64,000 bases of DNA from NCBI GenBank assembly GCA_903870545.1, contig CAIQDI010000024.1:1-64000 (forward strand), written 5' to 3'. The notes under the pieces are model-generated. The model saw nothing but the letters and a program-made list of their open reading frames with translations. It was not told the DNA's origin and did not search any database. How positions within the stretch are numbered: position 1 is the stretch's first letter; every line of letters starts with the position of its first letter. This document shows, piece by piece, positions 1 through 8,452 of this stretch. The position numbers were made by a program, and so were the translations under genes. The DNA is from an uncultured Pseudomonadota bacterium. GTDB lineage: Bacteria > Pseudomonadota > Gammaproteobacteria > Methylococcales > Methylomonadaceae.

Positions 1-140
1 CGAGGTCTATCGGGGGCTAGTCTGTGAAGTGAATCGTGCTGTAATGCGGTCAGCAGCAGAAACCAGTAGGTAGTAGTGATACACACCTGCTCCTTAGCAA
101 TAAGGAATCCCCGTTCCCTTTAGGGCGGGGAGGATGTCAA
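1..140 (+). mobile_element. Right end of an IS200/IS605-family (TnpB) element, partial
   Basis: Only the right end is in the window. A subterminal hairpin (stem CCCCG at 109-113 with CGGGG at 126-130, inner CCC/GGG, loop around TTTA) is followed by GGAGGATGTCAA ending at 140. This is the characteristic right end of the TnpB-carrying IS605/IS1341 group. Sequence after 140 is unrelated to the element and encodes the C-terminal part of a RelE toxin, so 140/141 is the insertion boundary. The left end and any tnpA lie outside the window. Family assignment rests on the recognised terminal motif. Confidence 0.75.
2..73 (+). CDS. tnpB: C-terminal tail of TnpB (partial)
   Basis: An open frame enters from the left edge and stops at TAG 71-73, giving 23 residues that end in SAAETSR. 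TnpB genes normally stop just before the right-end hairpin, and this frame has the right strand and place. TnpB is an RNA-guided nuclease of the IS605 group. No catalytic motif falls in the visible part, so the assignment depends on position and not on domain content. Confidence 0.45.
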   Translation, partial: EVYRGLVCEVNRAVMRSAAETSR

Positions 141-156
141 TGAGCAATTAAGAACA
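30..156 (+). ncRNA. Possible TnpB guide RNA (omega/reRNA) over the element right end
   Basis: In IS605-type elements the guide RNA scaffold overlaps the 3' end of tnpB and the right-end hairpin, and its guide is read from host DNA just outside the element. The hairpin at 109-130 and the boundary at 140 place the guide at about 141-156, inside the disrupted relE sequence. The 5' limit is a guess. This is inferred from family knowledge, with no transcript evidence. Confidence 0.35.
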
Positions 157-315
157 ATCGATAATCCACGTTCACAAGGAAAAGCCCTAAATGGAAAATT
201 CAAAGGTTTGTGGCGTTATCGACAAGGAAATTATCGAATTATTTGTGACATCAAAGATGACAGACTCGTTATTTTGCTGTTAGAAATCGGACATCGAAGC
301 AAAATTTACAAATAA
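141..315 (+). pseudogene. relE-type toxin, 5' end lost to the IS insertion
   Basis: The frame running to TAA 313-315 encodes the last half of a RelE/ParE-superfamily mRNA interferase (NPRSQGKALNG, WRYRQGNYRII, LLLEIGHRSKIYK). About 30 N-terminal residues and the start codon are missing, because the IS605 right end abuts at 140. The same signature (NPRAIGAALQG, WKYRVGDYRIL, EIGHRKEIYK) occurs in the intact gene at 575-844. The two are diverged paralogues and not a recent copy. Confidence 0.8.
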
Positions 316-363
316 CGACATAAACACATTCAGTTATTCGGCTTCACAATCAAGGAAAACAAA

Positions 364-591
364 ATGCTAACAATGACCGTTCCCGCGCAATTTGAAACAC
401 AATTGCGACACATTGCAGAAATAGAAAAAACGCCTACCAATGATTTAATCGACATGGCTTTAGCGACGTTTATTGAAGATTATTTAGATTCAAAAGCCAT
501 AAAAGAAACGTGGCAAGCCGTTGAACGTGGCGAAGAGAAATTATTGACGATGGCAGAGGTCAAACGGAGATTAGATGAATTGGACAATTAA
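364..591 (+). CDS. RelB/CopG-type antitoxin
   Basis: A 75-residue protein with a helical, ribbon-helix-helix-like N-terminus (MTVPAQFETQLRHIAEIEKT) and an acidic C-terminal helix that would clamp the toxin. It lies directly before a RelE-type toxin gene and overlaps it by 17 nt, the usual antitoxin-first arrangement. It probably binds and neutralises the toxin and represses its own promoter with it. A second ATG at 373 is a possible start. Its family is judged mainly from size, order and overlap. Confidence 0.75.
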   Translation: MLTMTVPAQFETQLRHIAEIEKTPTNDLIDMALATFIEDYLDSKAIKETWQAVERGEEKLLTMAEVKRRLDELDN

Positions 592-844
592 ATTCACAGA
601 AAAAGCGTTCAAAGTATTAGAAAAAATGGAACGGATTGAACGAAATAGAATCATGAATTTTCTTGAAATCACGTTACCTAGTTACGAAAATCCGAGAGCA
701 ATAGGTGCCGCATTGCAGGGCGCATTAAGCGGTTCATGGAAATATCGCGTTGGCGATTATCGAATTTTATGCAGAATTTTTGATAACGAATTAGTTGTCA
801 GTATTTTGGAAATTGGACATCGAAAAGAAATTTACAAGCATTAA
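575..844 (+). CDS. RelE/ParE-family toxin
   Basis: An 89-residue toxin with the compact RelE fold signature: basic N-terminus, central NPRAIGAALQG, then WKYRVGDYRILCRI and C-terminal EIGHRKEIYKH. RelE proteins cleave mRNA in the ribosome; this activity is inferred from family. It is translationally coupled to the antitoxin gene. A second, broken relE lies 260 bp upstream, so the site once held two related toxin modules. Confidence 0.85.
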   Translation: MNWTIKFTEKAFKVLEKMERIERNRIMNFLEITLPSYENPRAIGAALQGALSGSWKYRVGDYRILCRIFDNELVVSILEIGHRKEIYKH

Positions 845-873
845 CTTCCACTTCTACCTTCCCCCACAAAAAA

Positions 874-3477
874 ATGATAAGAAAATTCGTTATTTTATTA
901 ACTTTAACGCTACTCCTCGCGGTGAATTTCAGCATCTGGAGTTACGTTAACAATCCGTTACAAATCCAACCGTGGACAAAAACCACGATGGGCGTGACCT
1001 ACGACCCGATGCGAAAACAAGACACGCAAACCGGCAATACATTTCCCAGCGCAGCAGAAATCGAAAGTGATTTTGCGTTGCTGACAAACAAAGTTTTCGC
1101 CGTCCGAACTTACAGCGTGGCAAAAGAAAAAGGCTTGGACAAAATTCCTGAACTTGCCGCAAAACACAATTTAAACTCCACCGTTGGCGCGTGGATTGGC
1201 GTGGATTTAGAAGAAAATCGCCGCCAAGTTGATACGCTCATCGAAATCAGCAAACAATATAATCCCAAATTGATTCGCTTGATGGTCGGCAACGAAGTGT
1301 TATTGCGCGGCGACATAACCGAAGACGAATTGATTGGTTATATTCGCGAAGTAAAACACAGCAACGGAAATCGCCCCATCAGTACCTCGGAAACGTGGGA
1401 CGTGTGGATTAAACATCCAAAATTAGTCGATGAAGTCGATTTTATTGCCATTCACGTTTTACCGTATTGGGAAGGTATCGCCGCTGAAGATGCCGTCGAT
1501 TATGTGTTTGACCGTTATAGCGCAGTCAAGAAAGCCTATCCAAACAAACCCGTCATCATTACGGAGGTTGGCTGGCCGTCTGACGGTCAACCCGTCAAAC
1601 ACGCGACCGCTTCGGTACAAAATCAAGCCAAATTTTTACGCGATTTCTTAAATCGTGCCGACAAAGAAAAAGTCAGTTATTACGTCGTGGAAGCCTTTGA
1701 TCAACCGTGGAAAAAATCCATTGAAGGTTCGGCGGGCGCGTATTGGGGCATTTTTAACGCTGATCGCCAAGCGAAATATCCCATGGACGGCGATGTTATT
1801 TCATTGCCGAATTGGGAAAATTGGGCTTACGGCGCAGCGGTATTCAGTTTGGTTTTGATGGGTTTGATTTTACTGACGCGCAGCAGTTTGAAATTGTCGG
1901 GCATTTTCTTTTTTGGTTTGATGGCAAATCTCGCGGCATCGGTTATTTTTTGGACGCTTTCAAGCGGCGCACAACAATATCAAACAACGTTAACCCTTGC
2001 GTTATGGGGTTTGATGGTGCTGATGCAGGTGTTAGCGACGATTATTTTATTGATTGAAAGTTTAGAAATTGCCGAAGTCGTTTGGCATCGAAAAACAATT
2101 CGTACTTTCCAACCGCTCACGCCGTCCGCCGATTTCAAATATCCAAAAGTGTCGCTGCATTTGCCGATTCATAACGAACCGCCGTTGATGGTGCGTAAAA
2201 CATTGGAAGCGTTAGCAAAAGTCGATTATCCGAATTTTGAAGTGTTGGTGATGGATAACAACACCAAAGACGACGAAGTTTGGATGCCAGTCAAAGCGGA
2301 TTGTGAGCGATTGGGCGAACGGTTTCGTTTTTTCCATTTAGAAAATTGGCCAGGTTTTAAAGCGGGAGCCATCAATCACGCGCTCGAACAAACGGCTCCC
2401 GATGCCGAAATTATTGCGCTCATCGATAGCGATTATGTGTTGTCGCCGGATTGGTTGAAATCGATGGTGCCGTATTTCGATAATCCCCAAGTGGGTTTCG
2501 TACAATCACCGCAAGATTACCGCGACCGTCATCAAAGTACGTTCAAAGAGTTTTCGTATTGGGAATACGCGGGATTTTTCAACATCGGCATGGTGCAACG
2601 CAACGAATACAACGCCATTATTCAACATGGCACCATGACCATGATTCGCAAATCGGCGTTAATCGAAGTCGGACGCTGGTCGGAATGGTGTATTTGTGAA
2701 GACAGCGAGTTGGGCATTCGTTTATACGAAGCGGGTTATGATTCGGTTTATGTCAAAGATTCTTTCGGCAAAGGCTTAATGCCCGACACGTTCTCAGGCT
2801 ACATGACACAACGTTTCCGTTGGGTTTATGGCGCGATGCAAATTATCAAAGCGCATTGGAAGAGCTTTTTGCCGACCAGCAAAAAACTTACTGCCGCGCA
2901 AAAATACTATTTTGTTGCCGGTTGGTTGCCGTGGTTTTCAGATGCGTTGGCGTTAGTGTTCACAATGGCGAGTTTGATTATTACGGTGTTGATTCGTTTC
3001 GCGTCGCACCCCGAATTGCCGTCAGTCGTGTTTTTGATGCCAACGGTTGGTTTGTTTGCCTTCAAAATCATTCGCGGTTTGTGGCTGTATCAAGCGCGAG
3101 TTCCGTGTTCCGTTGGACATTCGCTCGGCGCGGCATTATCGGGTTTATCGTTAACGCACACCGTCGCACTCGGCACGATTCAAGGCTTATTCACGTCCGG
3201 AAAACCGTTTATGCGAACGCCAAAATATGAATCGCAAGGGGCGTTATTTTCAGGGCTGCGCGTGATTCAACAGGAAGTTTTATTATTGTTGTTGCTCGGC
3301 TGGGGAATTTTTGAAATCAACCGATTGGAATATCTCGACAATTTAAATGGCAGATTATGGATGGCGATTTTAGCCGTTCAAGCCGTGCCGTATTTCGCCA
3401 CGCTGATAACCACGTTAATCAGCATTGCACCCAGTTATTTCACCAACAAATCAGCAGAAGAACTCGATGAACAATGA
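874..3477 (+). CDS. Membrane GH17-GT2 fusion, beta-glucan synthase/transferase (NdvB/NdvC-like)
   Basis: An 867-residue inner-membrane protein. After an N-terminal membrane anchor (about 5-22) comes a glycoside hydrolase 17 domain (about 35-300) with the acid/base site VGNEV near 139-143 and the nucleophile in ITEVGWPS near 229-236. Membrane segments lie around 313-395. A GT2 processive glycosyltransferase follows, with DSD near 518 and QRFRW at about 646-650, then several C-terminal membrane spans. Such fusions make and remodel beta-(1,3)-type glucans from UDP-glucose and pass them to the periplasm. The stop overlaps the start of the BLUF histidine kinase gene by 11 nt, so the two are translationally coupled. 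The product linkage is inferred from family. Confidence 0.88.
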   Translation: MIRKFVILLTLTLLLAVNFSIWSYVNNPLQIQPWTKTTMGVTYDPMRKQDTQTGNTFPSAAEIESDFALLTNKVFAVRTYSVAKEKGLDKIPELAAKHNLNSTVGAWIGVDLEENRRQVDTLIEISKQYNPKLIRLMVGNEVLLRGDITEDELIGYIREVKHSNGNRPISTSETWDVWIKHPKLVDEVDFIAIHVLPYWEGIAAEDAVDYVFDRYSAVKKAYPNKPVIITEVGWPSDGQPVKHATASVQNQAKFLRDFLNRADKEKVSYYVVEAFDQPWKKSIEGSAGAYWGIFNADRQAKYPMDGDVISLPNWENWAYGAAVFSLVLMGLILLTRSSLKLSGIFFFGLMANLAASVIFWTLSSGAQQYQTTLTLALWGLMVLMQVLATIILLIESLEIAEVVWHRKTIRTFQPLTPSADFKYPKVSLHLPIHNEPPLMVRKTLEALAKVDYPNFEVLVMDNNTKDDEVWMPVKADCERLGERFRFFHLENWPGFKAGAINHALEQTAPDAEIIALIDSDYVLSPDWLKSMVPYFDNPQVGFVQSPQDYRDRHQSTFKEFSYWEYAGFFNIGMVQRNEYNAIIQHGTMTMIRKSALIEVGRWSEWCICEDSELGIRLYEAGYDSVYVKDSFGKGLMPDTFSGYMTQRFRWVYGAMQIIKAHWKSFLPTSKKLTAAQKYYFVAGWLPWFSDALALVFTMASLIITVLIRFASHPELPSVVFLMPTVGLFAFKIIRGLWLYQARVPCSVGHSLGAALSGLSLTHTVALGTIQGLFTSGKPFMRTPKYESQGALFSGLRVIQQEVLLLLLLGWGIFEINRLEYLDNLNGRLWMAILAVQAVPYFATLITTLISIAPSYFTNKSAEELDEQ

Positions 3478-5140
3478 AAAGAACGATCATGATGTATTGC
3501 AGCAGGAATTGCTTGACGTAAAAAAACAACTCGCTGAAGCCCAAAAAATGCAAAGTATCGGCTTGTTAACGGCGGGTATCGCGCATGATTTTAATAACAT
3601 TTTGACGTGTATTTTGGGCTATAACGAATTGACTGAAATGGTGCTTGAAACCATTCCAGAAAGCCTCGAAAAAAAAGAGGCGAGCGACAATTTGCGTGAG
3701 GTGAAAATGGCGACTTCACGCGCCACAGAATTGGTCAAACAAATTTTAGTTTATTGCCATCAAGAGGATAACAAAAGCGAACCGGAAGCGATTCAAACTG
3801 CCGCTATTATGGGCGAAGCGTTGAAAATACTGCGTTCCACCGTGGACAGAACTATTACAATCAATCAATCGCTCTGTTTAGATCAATATGTTTTGATTGA
3901 AGCATTTGAGTTGTATCAGATTATTATCAATTTGGTGGTTAATGCGCGAGATGCTATCGGAACGCACGGCGAAATCACGGTTTCTTCGGATTTAGTCGAG
4001 ATTGACGACCATCAATGTAATGCTTGTTTAGAAAAGATTAGCGGACAATTTGCGCGAATTTCGGTGTCCGACAATGGAATAGGTATCAACGACCAACAAC
4101 TAAAACGTATTTTTATGCCTTTTTTCACCACAAAAGGCGTTGGCAAAGGCACTGGTTTAGGTTTAGCGATGGTGACAGAAATCGTCCACAAAATCGGCGG
4201 GCATATTGTGGTTGAATCCTCGTTGGACACAGAAAATCACGGCACAACATTTAACTTATTGTTTCCGGTCGCCCACTTTGACGACAGTAAAATTCCGACA
4301 AAAATCGTGGCGACAAAAAACAGTGATTTCAAATACTGCTTAAATGTTTTAGTGGTTGATAACGAACCGAGCATGACTAAGTTTTTGGAACAAGGATTGA
4401 TTAAATCCGGTCACACCCCGACGATTTTTAATAACAGTCCCGATGCGTTGCTGGCATTTAAACAGCGTCCTGAAAATTTCGATGTGATGATTACCAATCA
4501 AGTCATGCCGAAAATGACCGGTTTGGAATTAACACGAGAGTTGTTAAAGATTGAACCGTTATTTCCGGTGTTAATTTACGCAGACGCGAATGACAAACTA
4601 CGCACGAAAGCAGATTTGCCCGCCGGTAATGTTGCTTTCTTAAAACGTCCCACGCCTTTTGAAGAAATCGTTTTGTTTTTGAGTGCGATTGAACCCGAAA
4701 AGCGTTATGTCAATGAATCAGAACCCATTTTTTGTTTGGTGTACGCCAGTCGAGCGACTGATAACTTTTCAGAAACCGATTTGATTGATATTTTAAAATT
4801 AGCTCGCTTAGAAAATGAAAAGGCGGGTACTACCGGTGTTCTCATTTATCAGGACGGTTATTTTTTGCAGATGTTAGAAGGCGATTTTTCGACGCTCAAC
4901 ACGTTGTTTCATGAACATATTTGTAAAGATTCACGTCACGATAGCATTGTCACGCTGTTTCAAGAATTCAAACCCAAACGTGATTTTCCAAATTGGAATA
5001 TGGGTTTTTACAGCGATGTTGACGCGACAGAATTGAATTTGTTGAAAGGCTACACGAATTTAAATCAGCATCCAGCGGCGCAATTTTTCACCGAAAAACT
5101 GGCGGTCGTTCAACACTTGTTGGGACAGTTTCAGTTTTAG
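3467..5140 (+). CDS. Histidine kinase - receiver - BLUF blue-light sensor fusion
   Basis: A 557-residue soluble protein. The start is ATG 3467, which overlaps the upstream stop; an earlier in-frame codon at 3425 would lie deep in the upstream gene. Domains: short coiled coil, H-box AHDFNNIL with His40, ATPase (N box near 155, DNGIGI near 202, GKGTGLGLA near 227), a receiver domain near 292-410, and a C-terminal BLUF domain from about 420. BLUF residues Tyr426, Asn450 and Gln468 keep the spacing of AppA (24 and 18 residues), so FAD binding and blue-light sensing are likely. The receiver is degenerate: the phospho-acceptor is Asn344 (ITNQVMP in place of ITDxxMP) and the acidic pocket reads DNE. 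A sensor after the kinase core is an uncommon order. Confidence 0.9.
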   Translation: MNNEKNDHDVLQQELLDVKKQLAEAQKMQSIGLLTAGIAHDFNNILTCILGYNELTEMVLETIPESLEKKEASDNLREVKMATSRATELVKQILVYCHQEDNKSEPEAIQTAAIMGEALKILRSTVDRTITINQSLCLDQYVLIEAFELYQIIINLVVNARDAIGTHGEITVSSDLVEIDDHQCNACLEKISGQFARISVSDNGIGINDQQLKRIFMPFFTTKGVGKGTGLGLAMVTEIVHKIGGHIVVESSLDTENHGTTFNLLFPVAHFDDSKIPTKIVATKNSDFKYCLNVLVVDNEPSMTKFLEQGLIKSGHTPTIFNNSPDALLAFKQRPENFDVMITNQVMPKMTGLELTRELLKIEPLFPVLIYADANDKLRTKADLPAGNVAFLKRPTPFEEIVLFLSAIEPEKRYVNESEPIFCLVYASRATDNFSETDLIDILKLARLENEKAGTTGVLIYQDGYFLQMLEGDFSTLNTLFHEHICKDSRHDSIVTLFQEFKPKRDFPNWNMGFYSDVDATELNLLKGYTNLNQHPAAQFFTEKLAVVQHLLGQFQF

Positions 5141-5178
5141 TTTTTAAAATTTAGGACTGACTTTTTTGTTTAAATCAT

Positions 5179-5454
5179 TTGGCGGTCAATATTGTGGCAA
5201 TTAAAAATTTAACAGCATTGGGCAATTACACCGTCGGTATTTCAAATGCTACGATTAGCGGTAACGTCGCGTATTTAGCGGCGGGCGAGAATGGTTTAAC
5301 GTTGCTCGATGTCAGCAAACCAGAGAATCTAACCGTGTTAAGTTCGCTCAAAACGGTCGGTTTTGTGTCGGATGTGAGCGTTTTCGGCAATGCCGGCGAT
5401 CCGACTGAAACAAGTTCCAGCGCAATGCTGATTTTAACGGGAGTTGAATCATGA
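5179..5454 (+). pseudogene. Collapsed LVIVD/RTX gene (in-frame deletion stub)
   Basis: A 91-residue reading frame from TTG 5179. Its first ~70 residues match the N-terminal LVIVD repeats of the 847-residue protein at 8453-10996 (GNY..., AYLxAGExGL, LLDVSKPENL). Its last residues (SSSAMLILTGVES) match that protein's extreme C-terminus ([13 protein letters not shown]). Everything between, including all RTX repeats, is missing without loss of frame. Both it and its large paralogue overlap the following DUF1566 gene by ATGA, so the stub still couples translation. It may be an expressed mini-protein, but it is best read as a deletion relic. Confidence 0.75.
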
Positions 5455-7649
5455 AACCTTTTGTCTTTTTATTTCTGCTCACGTTTAGCGTCATGGTTCA
5501 CGCGGAAAAAATAGCCGCGCCGGTTTTGCTTGCGCCTTCCGATGCCAAAAAAGACATGGTCAAAGAAGCCGTCACGTTGACCTGGCAAAAACCCAGCAAC
5601 GAAGCCACCACGCCAATTTTTGGTTATCGGTTAATCGTTAGCGAAAATAGCCGGTTCAATGGCTACAGCTTTAGCAATGATACTTGTAACAACAGTTGTT
5701 ATGTTTTTTTGGAAGACAAAAATACGTTCAAACAAACCACCTCGGTGCGTTTGGCGAACAAAGTTTATTATTGGAAAGTGCAAGGATTCAGCGCGAAAGA
5801 AAGCGGTTTATGGTCAACGACAAACACCTTTCAAACCCAAAAAACCCTTCTGATTCCCACCATCAACGCGGTGAATGCGAATCCTAACGCCGTCATTCAA
5901 AGCGGAACGATCAATTTTACCGCCGATTTGAGCGGAAATTTACCGGACAAATACAGCGTCAAATTAAATTACGGCAACGGTTTGATTGCCATGACGGGCA
6001 GCGGCACGAGTTACAGCCTGTCGCAAACGCCGCTACTCGTCGGCAAAAAAGATTTCAGCGTCGGCATTTACGATGCGTTTAACAAACTCAAAGGCAACAC
6101 GGCTTCCAGTTCATTTGAAATTATCAAAGGCAATCAGCCGCCCACGATTAAATTTGCTGAAACGCCCACCGCCGCGAATCTGGGCAAATCGTATTCGGTC
6201 AAACTGGCTGCCAACGATGACGATAATAATCTCAATTCTGTTTTGATTGATTGGGGCGACGGTGCCACTGACGCACTCGATGCCGCCAATAACGAAACCA
6301 AAACGTTTACGCACGTTTATCAAAAAGCCGGAACGTATTCGTTAATTGCCAACGCGCTGGATGATTTGGAATTAAAAAGCGACGATTTAACCTATTCGCT
6401 CACGGTTTCAACGGTTCAAACGCTTCCAACTGTTTCATCCATTAACGTGTCGCCGCAATCGGTTGTGTCGGGGAATTCACTGACCTTTTCCGCCAGTTTA
6501 AGCGCGACTTTGCCCACCGGTTACAGCGTCAAAATCAATTACGGCAACGGTTTGGTGAAAATGAACGGTTCCGGCACCAGTTTTAATTTAACCGCCACGC
6601 CACCGAGTTCAGCTGCGTATAAAATTGGTATTTACGACAGCAACAACGCGCTCAAAGGGGCGTTATCCACCGGTAATTTTTCGGTGACGCAACCGATTAT
6701 TTCACATTCGCCCACGCTAAAATTGATTAGCAACGATGCCACTATCACTGTCGGCGCAACGTATACCGTCAAACTGGCGGCGCACGATGAAGACGGAAAT
6801 TTAACTCAAATTGCTATCAATTGGGGCGACGGTGCTGATGATTTCCAAACGGCGAGCAACGATGTCACGCTCACGTTTTCACACAGTTACACCGCCGCCG
6901 GTTCGTTCGGTTGGAGCGCGACCGCTTACGATGCCGATAATTTGAACAGCAACGCGATTTCTAAAACCGTCACCGTGTCCAAAGTTGCTGACGTGTCGCC
7001 CGTAACCAAAACCACCGGTTATTCTAAAATTGCCAACAATGGTTCTGTACTTTCTGATTCTGCCAAACTTGGCGCAAATCCGACCGATTGGGCTTGCACT
7101 CAAGATAATAAAACAGGCTTGATTTGGGAAGTGAAAACTACCGACGGCGGGTTGCGTGATTTGGCTAAAAGGTACACGAATTACACGCCCGATTATCCGA
7201 AATGTGATGATGCTATTTACGGTGCTGGAAAATGTAAGGAATATGGTTTTACTGGCGAACTGGGCGACAGCACAAACACGGATGGTTTTGTTTCTGCGGT
7301 GAATAACCAATCTTTGTGCGGTGCCGATGATTGGCGATTGCCAACACGCGATGAATTACAAGGTTTGATTTATTGTTCTGATGGCAAATACAACAAACTA
7401 ACCGAAGAATCTCTCAACTCAAAAGGTTACGGTTATGTTTGTTCCAGTTCCAGCAATGAAAATGGTTTAATGACGACTTCGCCAACGATTAACGCAACGT
7501 ATTTTCCAGACATAAAAGACAATTATTGGTTTTGGTCTTCTTCGCCTTATGCTTTCAATAGTAGCTATGCGTGGAATGTCTATTTCAGCTACGGCGATTC
7601 AAGCTACAACGGTAAGGACAGCTACGGTTATGTTCGGTTGGTGCGGTAG
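5451..7649 (+). CDS. Secreted PKD-repeat protein with C-terminal DUF1566 (Lcl-type) variable domain
   Basis: A 732-residue protein with a signal peptide (cleavage near VHA-EK). A fibronectin-like region (about 20-135) is followed by alternating YGNGL-containing beta modules and PKD modules (WGDGA), each twice, then a DUF1566/Lcl C-terminal domain (about 560-732). The last domain has [18 protein letters not shown] and a terminal YVRLVR. DUF1566 belongs to the C-type-lectin-like folds used as diversity-generating-retroelement targets. The segment 7554-7628 differs from the paralogue at 10993-13110 almost only where a template could carry A (see the separate entry). It probably is a surface or secreted ligand-binding protein. 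The start overlaps the stop of the upstream stub (ATGA). Confidence 0.82.
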   Translation: MKPFVFLFLLTFSVMVHAEKIAAPVLLAPSDAKKDMVKEAVTLTWQKPSNEATTPIFGYRLIVSENSRFNGYSFSNDTCNNSCYVFLEDKNTFKQTTSVRLANKVYYWKVQGFSAKESGLWSTTNTFQTQKTLLIPTINAVNANPNAVIQSGTINFTADLSGNLPDKYSVKLNYGNGLIAMTGSGTSYSLSQTPLLVGKKDFSVGIYDAFNKLKGNTASSSFEIIKGNQPPTIKFAETPTAANLGKSYSVKLAANDDDNNLNSVLIDWGDGATDALDAANNETKTFTHVYQKAGTYSLIANALDDLELKSDDLTYSLTVSTVQTLPTVSSINVSPQSVVSGNSLTFSASLSATLPTGYSVKINYGNGLVKMNGSGTSFNLTATPPSSAAYKIGIYDSNNALKGALSTGNFSVTQPIISHSPTLKLISNDATITVGATYTVKLAAHDEDGNLTQIAINWGDGADDFQTASNDVTLTFSHSYTAAGSFGWSATAYDADNLNSNAISKTVTVSKVADVSPVTKTTGYSKIANNGSVLSDSAKLGANPTDWACTQDNKTGLIWEVKTTDGGLRDLAKRYTNYTPDYPKCDDAIYGAGKCKEYGFTGELGDSTNTDGFVSAVNNQSLCGADDWRLPTRDELQGLIYCSDGKYNKLTEESLNSKGYGYVCSSSSNENGLMTTSPTINATYFPDIKDNYWFWSSSPYAFNSSYAWNVYFSYGDSSYNGKDSYGYVRLVR
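7554..7628 (+). other. Putative DGR variable region (VR-A)
   Basis: These 25 codons of the DUF1566 domain align without gaps to 13012-13086. Nearly all differences fall at the first two positions of codons ending in C or T (for example TTC/GAC, AGC/CTC, TAC/AGC, TAC/GTC, GGT/AAT), as expected if both came from AAC/AAT template codons. The flanks TGGTTTTGG...CCTTATGCT and TATGTTCGGTTGGTGCG are identical in the two genes, although the rest of the domain differs at many synonymous sites. The downstream untranslated segment starting ACAGTGTTTTT is also shared. No reverse transcriptase or template repeat is seen in the window. Confidence 0.75.
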
Positions 7650-7700
7650 CGACAGTGTTTTTTCCTTTTGTTTTGGCTTAATTTTTTTTGGAGGTAAAAA

Positions 7701-8381
7701 ATGAAACAAATTTATATCGTTGAAGATGGTCGCGGAAATAAGAAAATAGGCATGACTGGCGACATTAAGCGAAGAGTAACGCAGCTTAAAACGGCTATTC
7801 CGAATGGCATTATGTCTGTGATGATTTCTGATTTTATGGAAAATGCCCGTGAAATTGAAAAACAATTGCATGAAGCAAACAAAGCCTATCGATTAAGCGG
7901 TGAATGGTTTAGCAAAGTGGTGGATTTTTGCGATGTTGATTTTTCATATTCAACAATCGACATTGCCCGAAAATCGATTTTGACGTTTCAAGATTCATTG
8001 GAAATTATTGCAACAGATCCAGATATGACAGGGCAAACTCTAAAAGTTATGTTGCTGCTAATGGGAAATTTAGAATTTGAAAATTACATTACGATTAAGC
8101 AAGTCAGTATTGCCGAAAAATTAAAGATTGATAAGGCGGATGTCAGCAAAGCCATGAAGCTCTTGGTTGGTAAAAGCATTATTCTTAAAGTTAGAGAAGG
8201 CACAACGACGGGCTACAAATTGAATCCGACTTATGGCTGGAAAGGCAAAGTTGAAAACATGGAAAAAGCCAAAGAACAAATGGAAAAAGATAAAATTATC
8301 AAATTTCCATCAGCACAAGAAGTTTCTGAAGGGATTGAATCGCCTGACGTTGAAACCTACACGGACGATATTCCGTATTAA
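7701..8381 (+). CDS. T5orf172/GIY-YIG-like domain fused to a RepL-like winged helix
   Basis: A 226-residue protein with a good ribosome site (GGAGG) before ATG 7701. Residues 1-75 resemble the T5orf172/MUG113 branch of GIY-YIG proteins (IYIVEDGRGNKKIGMT, then a helical YRLSGEWF segment). Residues ~90-190 resemble the winged helix of plasmid/phage replication initiators of the RepL type (SIAEKLKIDKADVSKAM, then KLNPTYGWKGK). The tail is acidic. It sits between two large secreted-protein modules and may be a mobile-element relic. The function is unknown; both domain calls are from motif resemblance. Confidence 0.55.
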   Translation: MKQIYIVEDGRGNKKIGMTGDIKRRVTQLKTAIPNGIMSVMISDFMENAREIEKQLHEANKAYRLSGEWFSKVVDFCDVDFSYSTIDIARKSILTFQDSLEIIATDPDMTGQTLKVMLLLMGNLEFENYITIKQVSIAEKLKIDKADVSKAMKLLVGKSIILKVREGTTTGYKLNPTYGWKGKVENMEKAKEQMEKDKIIKFPSAQEVSEGIESPDVETYTDDIPY

Positions 8382-8452
8382 CAGACATTGCATAATTAAC
8401 GCGCCTTAAACTTCTCAAATTCCAACTTCAAAAACATTTCAGGTATCAACCC

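Noticed and set aside
7701-8381. Considered as the missing DGR reverse transcriptase or Avd accessory protein
   Set aside because: No YxDD or other reverse transcriptase motif. The domains look GIY-YIG-like and winged-helix, and the size and composition do not fit Avd.
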